From JAJFFW01 sp963922595 (lineage in GTDB: Bacteria > Pseudomonadota > Alphaproteobacteria > Caulobacterales > Parvularculaceae), in the NCBI GenBank assembly GCA_963922595.1, contig CAWUIM010000050.1:1-23088 (forward strand): a DNA stretch of 23,088 bases. The letters run 5' to 3'. The translations under genes and the position numbers were made by a program. Within the stretch, counting starts at the first letter, position 1; each line of letters opens with the position of its first letter. This document shows, one piece after another, positions 14,704 through 20,720 of the stretch. The notes below the pieces were generated by a model, which searched no databases, was not told the origin of the DNA, and saw only the letters and a list, made by a program, of their open reading frames with translations.

Positions 14704-15981
14704 ATGGATTTACCTTTTGAGTTGGGCCTGCGCGGTCAGAGCGCGCTGGGGCTCGCCGCTTTTGTTTTTATCGCCTGGCTGTTTTCGAACGCGAAAGGGC
14801 GTTTTCCGTTTTTTGCGGCCGTCTGGACGATCGCCGCGCAGATCGGGATTGCGGCGTTTCTTCTCTATTTGCCGCCGGCGCGCGAGGCGCTGGAATCGCT
14901 GAAGGCCGTGGTCGAGGCGCTGCAGGCGGCGACGAGCGTCGGCACGTCTTTTGTCTTCGGTTATTTGGGCGGCGCGGACACGCCCTTTGAAGTGACGAAC
15001 CAGAACGCGCTTTTTAACTTTGCTTTCGGGGCGCTGCCGCTTGTGATTTTCTTTTCCGGTCTGTCGGCGCTGTTATGGCACTGGCGCATCCTGAAGTTCT
15101 TTGTGCGCGGGTTCGCTTTCTTCCTGGAGCGTATTTTCCGCGTTGGGGGCGCGGTGGCGCTGTCGTCGGCGGCGAATACGTTTCTGGGCCAGACCGAGGC
15201 GCCGTTGATGATCCGTCCCTATCTGGAGCGCGTCTCGCGCTCGGAACTATTCATCATCATCACCGGCGGTTTCGCGACCGTGGCCGGATCGGTGATGGCG
15301 CTTTATGCGATCGTGCTCGCCAATATCGACCCGTCGATCCTCGGGCATATTATTGTGGCGTCGATTATCTCCGTGCCCGCCGCAATCCTGATGGCGCAGA
15401 TCATGATCCCCGCCGAGCGCGGCGAACCGCCGACCGCGGCGGACGCAGCCGACGATTTTTCCTACGCCAGTTCCATGGACGCCTTCATGCGCGGGGTTAC
15501 GGACGGGCTCTCGCTCTATCTCAATATTATCGCGGCGCTGATTGCGTTCACCGCCTTCGCGGCGCTGATCAACATCATGCTGGGCGCAGGCCCCGACGTC
15601 CTCGGGGCGCCCCTGACGCTGGAGCGGTTCTTCGGCTGGATTTTCGCCCCGCTGATGTGGCTCGCGGGCGTGCCATGGGAGGAAGCATTCGACGCGGGCT
15701 CGCTCATGGGCGTCAAAACGGCGGTCAATGAGCTTGTGGCCTATGTGACGCTCGCGGGCTTACCCGCCGATACGTTCAGTGAGCGGAGCGCCTTGATCAT
15801 CATCTATTCACTCTGTGGCTTCGCAAATTTCGCGAGCCTCGGCATTGTCATCGGCGGTCTCACGGTGCTCGCGCCGGAGCGCCGCCAGGACGTGATCGCG
15901 CTCGCGCCGCGCGCGCTGGTCGCCGGCACGCTGGCGACCCTCATGACGGGCGCCGTGATCGGCCTTATCTGGGTCGGGTGA
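14704..15981 (+). CDS. Concentrative nucleoside transporter, NupC/CNT family
   Basis: The 425-residue inner-membrane protein has many hydrophobic segments (for example 16-27, 38-56, 102-122) and the CNT signatures: GQTEAPLMIRPYL (about 163-175), the ATVAGSVMALY stretch shortly after, NELVAY in the second half, and SLCGFANFASLGIVIGG near the C-terminus. CNT proteins import nucleosides with Na+ or H+. The exact cation and substrate cannot be read. The start at 14704 follows GAGAGGGG; longer frames upstream overlap the serine hydrolase and encode no family sequence. It begins a chain of overlapping genes, sharing one base with the DUF1543 start. Confidence 0.93.
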   Translation: MDLPFELGLRGQSALGLAAFVFIAWLFSNAKGRFPFFAAVWTIAAQIGIAAFLLYLPPAREALESLKAVVEALQAATSVGTSFVFGYLGGADTPFEVTNQNALFNFAFGALPLVIFFSGLSALLWHWRILKFFVRGFAFFLERIFRVGGAVALSSAANTFLGQTEAPLMIRPYLERVSRSELFIIITGGFATVAGSVMALYAIVLANIDPSILGHIIVASIISVPAAILMAQIMIPAERGEPPTAADAADDFSYASSMDAFMRGVTDGLSLYLNIIAALIAFTAFAALINIMLGAGPDVLGAPLTLERFFGWIFAPLMWLAGVPWEEAFDAGSLMGVKTAVNELVAYVTLAGLPADTFSERSALIIIYSLCGFANFASLGIVIGGLTVLAPERRQDVIALAPRALVAGTLATLMTGAVIGLIWVG

Positions 15982-16502
15982 TGGAAAAGCTCTGGGTGAT
16001 CATGGTCGGCGGCTATCCGCCGGGCGCCCATGTGGAAGTTCACGATGTGCGGTTTGTTGTGGGCGCCGCGCTTGAAGACTGTTTCGACGACATCAAGCGC
16101 CAATGGTGGGGCGGCGCGCCCGAGCGGCTTCATATCGACGCCTGGGGCGCGCTGGATTGGGCGGACGGTCACGGCGTGACCATCAGCGATCAGCCGCCGG
16201 CGCATGATTTGCGGCTTTGGTTCGCCAATCTCGGCGGCTATGATCCGGCCGTGTTTAATGAACTGCATAAGAATGTGTTCGTGGTCGCCCGTGATCAGGG
16301 CGAGGCCAAAAAGCGGGCGCTCGCCACGGTAAGCGGTTGGGCGTCGCCCCATCGCGATGTGCTTGCGGAGGTGGAGATGACCGTTGATGTGGCCGGCGCG
16401 CTCGCACAGGGCAAATACATCCATCTTGATCCGGATGCGGCGGAAACCCCGTTCCAGTTCGAGGCGCGCTATCTGGCTAAGCTGACGCGGGCGCCGTCAT
16501 GA
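15981..16502 (+). CDS. DUF1543 domain protein
   Basis: The 173-residue soluble protein matches DUF1543, with the characteristic start LWVIMVGGYPPGAHVEVHDVRFVVG (residues 4-28, listed by its key GGxPPGxxxExHDV pattern). The family has no established biochemical role. A GTG in frame directly precedes the ATG, but I prefer the ATG at 15981, which shares its A with the transporter's TGA stop. The 3' end overlaps the next gene by four bases (ATGA). The mid-region (about 95-130) carries a basic helix. Its job may relate to the cotranscribed nucleoside transporter or DNA repair genes, but nothing in the sequence shows this. Confidence 0.85.
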   Translation: MEKLWVIMVGGYPPGAHVEVHDVRFVVGAALEDCFDDIKRQWWGGAPERLHIDAWGALDWADGHGVTISDQPPAHDLRLWFANLGGYDPAVFNELHKNVFVVARDQGEAKKRALATVSGWASPHRDVLAEVEMTVDVAGALAQGKYIHLDPDAAETPFQFEARYLAKLTRAPS

Positions 16503-16894
16503 GCAAGAGCTGGAAGAGGGGCGCGTGTCATTGCGGCGCTGTTACGTTCGAGGCGGAAACCGACGATGCGGTGGTTGTTGACGAATGCAACTGCTCCATG
16601 TGCGCGAAGGTGGGGTTTCTTCATATCATCGTGCCGAAGTCGCGCTTCCGGCTTTTGTCCGGCGCGGAGACATTGACGGAATACACATTCAATACGGGCG
16701 TTGCAAAGCATCTCTTTTGTTCCGTCTGCGGCGTAAAGCCGTTCTATGTGCCGCGCTCGAACCCGGACGGCTATTCGCTTAATTTGCGCTGCATGGATCG
16801 CGCCCAATTCACCTCGATCGAGATCCGCCCGTTCGACGGCCAAAACTGGGAGGCGAATGCGGGGGCGCTCGCGCATTTGTCGAAGGAGGAATGA
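16499..16894 (+). CDS. GFA-family zinc protein (glutathione-dependent formaldehyde-activating enzyme-like)
   Basis: The 131-residue protein carries the seven cysteines of the GFA fold: Cys10 and Cys12 in CHCG, Cys30, Cys32 and Cys35 in CNCSMC, and Cys74 and Cys77 in CSVCG. In the founding enzyme these bind a structural and a catalytic zinc; many members have unknown substrates. Glutathione-hydroxymethyl synthesis is only one possibility here. It overlaps both neighbours by four bases, implying coupled translation. Confidence 0.92.
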   Translation: MSKSWKRGACHCGAVTFEAETDDAVVVDECNCSMCAKVGFLHIIVPKSRFRLLSGAETLTEYTFNTGVAKHLFCSVCGVKPFYVPRSNPDGYSLNLRCMDRAQFTSIEIRPFDGQNWEANAGALAHLSKEE

Positions 16895-17136
16895 CGCCGC
16901 GCGAGGCGATCCTCACCTTGTGCGAGGCGCGCGGGCCCGGCAAATCGATCTGTCCGTCTGAAGCGGCGCGGGCCCTCTCGCCTGAGGGTTGGCGCGACCA
17001 TATGGACGCGGTGCGCGCCGCGGCGCAGTCCCTTGTGGCGGAAGGGCGTATCCTCTGCACGCAAAAGGGCGCCGTCGTTGACATTTCGCGCGCGCACGGG
17101 CCGATCAGATTGTCATGGGCGGCCACGGAAGAATAA
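16891..17136 (+). CDS. DUF3253 family protein
   Basis: The 81-residue protein matches DUF3253. It has the typical RGPGKSICPSEAARAL (14-29), a conserved Trp (34), a helical middle and the C-terminal GPIRL (69-73). It has a winged-helix-like layout, but no DNA-binding role is proven. It starts inside the GFA gene (ATGA overlap) and is followed two bases later by the glycosylase start, so it is part of the same operon. Confidence 0.88.
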   Translation: MTPREAILTLCEARGPGKSICPSEAARALSPEGWRDHMDAVRAAAQSLVAEGRILCTQKGAVVDISRAHGPIRLSWAATEE

Positions 17137-17138
17137 TA

Positions 17139-17714
17139 ATGCTCGACCGCCTCGCTGATGACATCCGCGCTTGCCGTCACTGTAAGGAGAAAATGCCCCA
17201 TGCGCCGCGCCCCATTTTGCAGGTGGGAACACGCGCGCGCATAGCGATCTTCAGTCAGGCGCCGGGCAATATCGCTCACCAAAAGGGCAAACCGTTTTAC
17301 GATCCATCAGGCGTGCGTCTGCGCGACTGGCTTCAGGTGAGCGAGGATGATTTCTACGACAGCGACAAGTTCATCATTGCGCCCATGGGGTTTTGTTTTC
17401 CGGGGTATGACAAAAAGGGCGGCGACCTGCCGCCGCTGAAGGAATGCGCCGCCGTTTGGCGCGCGCAATTGATGGCCGCGCTGCCGCAGGTGGAACTGGC
17501 GTTGCTTGTGGGCGGCTACGCGCAGAAATGGCATTTGGGCCAGCGCGTGAAGCCGTCGCTGACGGCGACCGTGGCGGCGTGGCGCGAGTATGGTCCGATC
17601 TATCTGCCGACGCCGCACCCCTCCTGGCGCAACAATGGCTGGCTGAAAAAGAACCCGTGGTTCGAAGCCGACGTGCTCCCGCACCTGCGCACCCGCGTAC
17701 GCGCTCTCATGTAA
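17139..17714 (+). CDS. Uracil-DNA glycosylase family protein, probably [4Fe-4S]
   Basis: The 191-residue protein has uracil-DNA glycosylase signatures: SQAPG (39-43) with GKPFYDPSG (50-58) as the catalytic/uracil-binding region, and HPSWRN (160-165) as the C-terminal DNA-minor-groove loop. Four cysteines at 12, 15, 86 and 103 have spacing close to the iron-sulfur ligands of family 4 enzymes (C-x2-C-x70-C-x16-C). It would excise uracil or a related base. The start at 17139 (MLDRL) is two bases after the DUF3253 stop; an ATG at 17115 overlaps that gene and adds unsupported residues. Its stop faces the methyltransferase stop with five bases between. Confidence 0.87.
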   Translation: MLDRLADDIRACRHCKEKMPHAPRPILQVGTRARIAIFSQAPGNIAHQKGKPFYDPSGVRLRDWLQVSEDDFYDSDKFIIAPMGFCFPGYDKKGGDLPPLKECAAVWRAQLMAALPQVELALLVGGYAQKWHLGQRVKPSLTATVAAWREYGPIYLPTPHPSWRNNGWLKKNPWFEADVLPHLRTRVRALM

Positions 17715-17719
17715 CGTTG

Positions 17720-18385
17720 TTACTTATAAGCGACAATGCCGCCGCGGGCGCCGTTTTTGAAGAGCACTTCCGTTTTTTTAAATCCGGCCATGCCGAACAA
17801 TTCGCGCAGCGCGGCGATGTTTGGATGCCAGGTGCCGGGCAGGTCGGTTGTTTGACCGGCGACGCGCATGAGCGGCAAGCGGTCATCATCATTATGGATC
17901 GCCGACTCGACAATCGCCATCTCATCGGTGATGCGCGAAATCTCACAAATCGCGCCCCAGATGTCGCCCACATGATAGAGGAGGCCGATGCAGAGCGTAA
18001 TATCGAAGTGTCTATTCAGCTTACGGAGCGTTTTTGTGGAGCCGACGCGGAAATCGACCGTATCGCCGCGAATCTCATTCGCGAGCTTGGCCTGCTCGAT
18101 ATACTTCTCATTGTAATCGACGCCGCACACATAGGACGCGCCGCGCTCGGCGGCGACAAAGCTGAAAAAACCGGCGTTGCAACCAATGTCGAGAACGGAT
18201 TTGCCTTCAAAGCTTTTTGGAAAGGCGGGGGCGACGGCTTCCCAACGTTCGCGCGGGTGGTCGATTTTCTCGCCCCAAACGCAGCGCGACTTCGTTTGAA
18301 TGCCGTTCTTCAGATCGATGTTTTGATACCAGCCGGGGTCTGCGTCGAGCGCCGCAATCCGCGCCTTGATCGTATCGGTCTCCAT
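17720..18385 (-). CDS. CmoB-like class I SAM-dependent methyltransferase
   Basis: The 221-residue protein has motif I VLDIGCNAGFFS (64-75), an acidic residue at the end of the second strand (Asp90 in VCGVDYN) and the upstream WYQNIDLKNGIQTK (19-32), which resembles the WFHSIDL...T segment of CmoB (tRNA U34 carboxymethyl transferase). It is shorter than CmoB and may act on a small molecule or RNA; the substrate is not determined. The start at ATG 18385 follows GGAG by seven bases; a TTG just before it is less likely. A possible 63-residue gene ends 39 bp upstream. Confidence 0.86.
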   Translation of the reverse strand: METDTIKARIAALDADPGWYQNIDLKNGIQTKSRCVWGEKIDHPRERWEAVAPAFPKSFEGKSVLDIGCNAGFFSFVAAERGASYVCGVDYNEKYIEQAKLANEIRGDTVDFRVGSTKTLRKLNRHFDITLCIGLLYHVGDIWGAICEISRITDEMAIVESAIHNDDDRLPLMRVAGQTTDLPGTWHPNIAALRELFGMAGFKKTEVLFKNGARGGIVAYK

Positions 18386-18424
18386 CAACTCACTCCGTCT
18401 TCCCGTTTACCGCCGACGCCTTCG

Positions 18425-18616
18425 TTAAAACGCCGTTGCATACGCCTTGGCAATGCGCCGCATGGTAAAATCTGCGCCACTGGGCCCTGTGATCTTGTCG
18501 CGCCTCGAATGATTGAAATCGGCGAGCGCCGCTCCATCCCCAGCCGTTAGCCCTAACGCGCCGGGTCCGTCCATAGAACCGCCCAATGATGAAATTTTTG
18601 CGTCAGTGATTTTCAT
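18425..18616 (-). CDS. Possible small protein of unknown function
   Basis: This 63-residue open frame begins at ATG 18616 and ends 39 bp before the methyltransferase. The peptide is Gly/Ala-rich in its first half (LGGSMDGPGALGL) and basic at the end (MRRIAKAYA). I recognise no family, and there is no Shine-Dalgarno site. TATACT sits one base before the ATG, so any transcript from there would be leaderless. It could be an upstream member of the methyltransferase operon or a chance frame. Confidence 0.3.
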   Translation of the reverse strand: MKITDAKISSLGGSMDGPGALGLTAGDGAALADFNHSRRDKITGPSGADFTMRRIAKAYATAF

Positions 18617-18699
18617 CAGTATACAGCATTGTTTAGATGGTCAGTCGCAATTTGACGCCGTTTGCGTTAGCGCGTTAACACACTAAATATTGTAGTTTG

Positions 18700-18729
18700 T
18701 TGCAATGAACCACTATATTTCGTGATACT
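18700..18729 (+). promoter_or_regulatory. Possible promoter of the candidate small RNA
   Basis: TTGCAA (18700-18705) and GATACT (18724-18729), with an 18-bp spacer, each match the consensus at four of six positions. A start near 18736 would place the hairpin array at 18794-19002 within the transcript. The flanking DNA (18640-18740) is clearly AT-richer than the coding neighbours. Confidence 0.3.
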
Positions 18730-18735
18730 CTATCA

Positions 18736-19012
18736 CATTCCCGCCTCATTTACGCCGCTTCGACGCGCGCTTTAAGCTCAATATGAGCATTGTCGCCGGG
18801 GACAACCTGGCGGCGAGACGAGGCGGGCGGCGATTTCTCTCTCCCCCGCGCTGTTTTCCGCCTCGTCTGGTTCTTTTCGAGATGGCCCGGTTTCTCTCCC
18901 CTTGGGTTAATCGTGAAAGATCAGGTGGTTACGAGTTTTGTTCAGTTGCGTATCAGGCGTATTCGCCCGCTGGTTATCTCTCTCCCCCAACCGGCGGGCG
19001 AAATCTGTTTTC
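18736..19012 (+). ncRNA. Candidate small RNA with three UCUCUCCCC-type hairpin loops
   Basis: No convincing gene lies here; the two overlapping frames have no ribosome site or family. Instead there is ordered structure. A 7-bp hairpin (18794-18812) is followed by an 11-bp perfect stem, 18816-18826 with 18858-18868, whose inner GCGG/CCGC stem exposes a CU-rich loop (18831-18845). A weaker G.U-containing hairpin (18883-18909) shows loop 18891-18901. A 14-bp stem (18962-18975 with 18989-19002, one G.U) shows loop 18976-18988. All three loops contain CTCTC followed by at least three or four C. Such pyrimidine loops resemble the anti-Shine-Dalgarno loops of alphaproteobacterial sRNAs. The last hairpin, followed by AAATCTGTTTTC, may be the terminator. 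Strand and ends are inferred. Confidence 0.45.
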
Positions 19013-19090
19013 GGCGCTAATACGCTGAAGCCATTCTAATTTTCCCGTTTAAGGTGAAAAAAGTAAATTGCGTCTTTATTTTACCATAAT

Positions 19091-19119
19091 TTGCCTGTAA
19101 GTTTATAACATAACTAGAA
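19091..19119 (+). promoter_or_regulatory. Possible rplK-rplA promoter
   Basis: TTGCCT (19091-19096) and CTAGAA (19114-19119), separated by 17 bp, fit the looser alphaproteobacterial housekeeping pattern. A start near 19126 would give a leader of about 340 nt before rplK. The A/T-rich context supports it; no experimental signal is available. Confidence 0.3.
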
Positions 19120-19125
19120 GCTTGC

Positions 19126-19463
19126 GCTGTGCGTATTGCAGCGTAACAAAACTCCGTCGTGTAAGGGTCGCGTATCCCGCTAACCTGGGAATGTAATGAC
19201 GGGTTAAAGTTGCGTAGCAGGGACGGGCGGTTCCGAGTCCCCCATAGGGGCCGCCCGTTTCCCGCTTACTCAGAAGTCTCCTCCAGCTAAATCACATGTC
19301 CGCCGGTCCGCGCCGGGGCTTGCAACCCCGCGGCCCATAAGCTACACGCGCGCTTCCTGTCATGCGGGAGGTCGCCGGCGCTGAAGTCCATGCCGGGCCG
19401 CACCGCGTGAGGGGTCCTTTGTAACCGCCGTCGCGAATGCGGGGGCATATTCGGAGGCCAATC
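19126..19463 (+). other. Long structured leader region before rplK
   Basis: This stretch has no gene that I can support. It contains a long imperfect hairpin (19214-19269): ACGGGCGG at 19223-19230 pairs with CCGCCCGT at 19251-19258, an inner CCCC/GGGG stem (19240-19250) caps it, and outer pairs extend it. A GC-rich hairpin with GGGG...CCCC arms lies around 19315-19331, and a smaller bulged one at the ribosome site is listed separately. It may be a leader of the ribosomal protein operon or include a separate structured RNA. It matches no tRNA, SRP RNA, RNase P RNA or tmRNA hallmark that I could find. Confidence 0.4.
19434..19453 (+). promoter_or_regulatory. Hairpin touching the rplK ribosome-binding site, possible L1 autoregulatory site
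   Basis: CGAAT (19434-19438) pairs with ATTCG (19449-19453), and inside GC pairs with GC, leaving a 2-nt AT bulge and a GGGG loop. The last base belongs to the GGAGG ribosome site (19453-19457) of rplK. In Escherichia coli protein L1 represses the rplK-rplA messenger by binding its leader, so a bulged hairpin here is a natural candidate. I did not establish detailed similarity to the L1 site of 23S rRNA. Confidence 0.35.
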
Positions 19464-19892
19464 ATGGCGAAGAAAATTGACGGCTACCTGAAACTTCAGG
19501 TGCCGGCGGGCTCAGCGACGCCGTCGCCGCCCATCGGCCCGGCGCTCGGCCAGCGCGGTTTGAACATCATGGAATTCTGCAAGGCGTTCAACGCCAAGAC
19601 GCAAGAGATGGAAAAGGGCATGCCTGTTCCCACCATCATCACGATCTATGCGGATAAATCCTTCACCTTCGTGATCAAGACGCCGCCGGCGTCGTTCCTC
19701 CTGAAGAAAGCGGCGAAGCTGCAAAAGGGTGGTTCGGAGCCCGGTCGCGCTGTCGCTGGTTCTGTGACAACTGCGCAGTGCCGCGAGATTGCGGAAATGA
19801 AGATGAAAGATCTGAACGCCAACGATCTCGACGCGGCGACAAAGATCATTGAGGGCTCAGCCCGCGCAATGGGTCTGGAGGTTGCTGGTTAG
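19464..19892 (+). CDS. rplK: 50S ribosomal protein L11
   Basis: The 142-residue product equals the typical L11 length. It has the N-terminal MAKKIDGYLKLQVPAG, the PPIGPALGQRGLNIMEFCKAFN segment (about residues 22-43, cited by its PIGPALGQ core) and TPPASFLLKKAA near 73-84. L11 binds the GTPase-associated region of 23S rRNA. The start at 19464 follows GGAGG by six bases; an ATG at 19437 would add nine unconserved residues. It is directly followed by rplA. secE and nusG, the usual upstream neighbours, are absent; a structured noncoding region takes their place. Confidence 0.97.
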   Translation: MAKKIDGYLKLQVPAGSATPSPPIGPALGQRGLNIMEFCKAFNAKTQEMEKGMPVPTIITIYADKSFTFVIKTPPASFLLKKAAKLQKGGSEPGRAVAGSVTTAQCREIAEMKMKDLNANDLDAATKIIEGSARAMGLEVAG

Positions 19893-19894
19893 TC

Positions 19895-20590
19895 ATGAGC
19901 AAAGTTGGAAAACGCATTACGAAGGCGCGCGAAGGCGTCGATAAAAACAAGTTTTACAGCGTCGCAGAAGCGGCCAAGCTCGTAAAAGAAAACGCAACGG
20001 CCAAGTTTGATGAGACCGTCGAAGTCTCCATGAATTTGGGCGTCGATCCGCGCCATGCGGACCAGATGGTACGCGGCGTCGTCTCACTGCCGAACGGCAC
20101 AGGCCGCGATGTGCGCGTCGCTGTTTTCGCCAAAGACGCAAAAGCCGATGAAGCGAAAGCCGCGGGCGCAGACATTGTGGGCGCGGAAGACCTGATGGAA
20201 AAAATTCAGGGCGGTTTCTTTGAGTTTGATCGCGTCATCGCCTCGCCGGACATGATGGGGATCGTCGGTCGATTGGGTAAGGTGCTCGGGCCGAAAGGCA
20301 TGATGCCGAACCCGAAAGTCGGCACGGTGACGCCGGATGTGGCCAAGGCCGTGAAAGACGCCAAGGGCGGCGCCGTTCAGTTCCGCGTCGAAAAGGCGGG
20401 CATTGTTCACGCGGGCGTCGGCAAAGCGAGCTTTTCCGACGAAGCGCTGGCGCAAAATGTTCAGGCGTTTATCGAGGCGGTGGCGAAAGCCAAACCGTCG
20501 GGCGCCAAGGGCACATACATCAAGCGTATCGCGGTCTCTTCCACGATGGGCCCAGGCGTGAAGATTGAGCCCACAGCGGCGAACGCTTAA
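19895..20590 (+). CDS. rplA: 50S ribosomal protein L1
   Basis: The 231-residue protein carries the L1 signature GRLGKVLGPKGMMPNPKVG (about residues 125-143) and the N-terminal GKRITKAREGVDKNKFYS. L1 forms the mobile stalk at the ribosomal E site and usually represses its own operon. It starts two bases after the rplK stop, with the nearest GGAGG 13 bases away, so it is probably translated by coupling. A strong terminator follows, so rplJ and rplL are not in this transcript. Confidence 0.97.
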   Translation: MSKVGKRITKAREGVDKNKFYSVAEAAKLVKENATAKFDETVEVSMNLGVDPRHADQMVRGVVSLPNGTGRDVRVAVFAKDAKADEAKAAGADIVGAEDLMEKIQGGFFEFDRVIASPDMMGIVGRLGKVLGPKGMMPNPKVGTVTPDVAKAVKDAKGGAVQFRVEKAGIVHAGVGKASFSDEALAQNVQAFIEAVAKAKPSGAKGTYIKRIAVSSTMGPGVKIEPTAANA

Positions 20591-20615
20591 AAGTTGAGAT
20601 CAATGATTTGATCGG

Positions 20616-20648
20616 CGGCGCGTCCACGAAAGTGGGCGCGCCGTTTTT
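20616..20648 (+). terminator. Intrinsic terminator of rplK-rplA
   Basis: CGGCGCGTCCAC (20616-20627) pairs with GTGGGCGCGCCG (20632-20643) through 12 positions with a single T.G, closed by a GAAA tetraloop and followed by TTTTT (20644-20648). It is a textbook terminator 25 bp beyond the rplA stop. Confidence 0.95.
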
Positions 20649-20720
20649 CTATGCGACTTGCTCCGGTTTAAACGGCTGAGTAGAGTCGTTGAAAATACAA
20701 TCGCTTAAGGGAGCAGCGCC

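Noticed and set aside
17444..18550. Plus-strand frame of 368 codons over the glycosylase end and the methyltransferase
   Set aside because: It overlaps two genes with intact motifs in other frames, and its own translation has no domain.
18783..19028. Two overlapping plus-strand frames (81 and 76 codons) in the gap before rplK
   Set aside because: They have no ribosome site and no family, and their DNA is explained by the hairpin array; repeated LSP/SPP residues simply reflect the CU-rich loops.
19223..19260. tRNA-like T-arm (GGTTCCGAGTCCC) before rplK
   Set aside because: There is no 5-bp T-stem with a 7-nt loop, no anticodon arm and no acceptor pairing; the sequence belongs to a simple long hairpin. 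The tRNA-Trp often found near rplK operons is not here.
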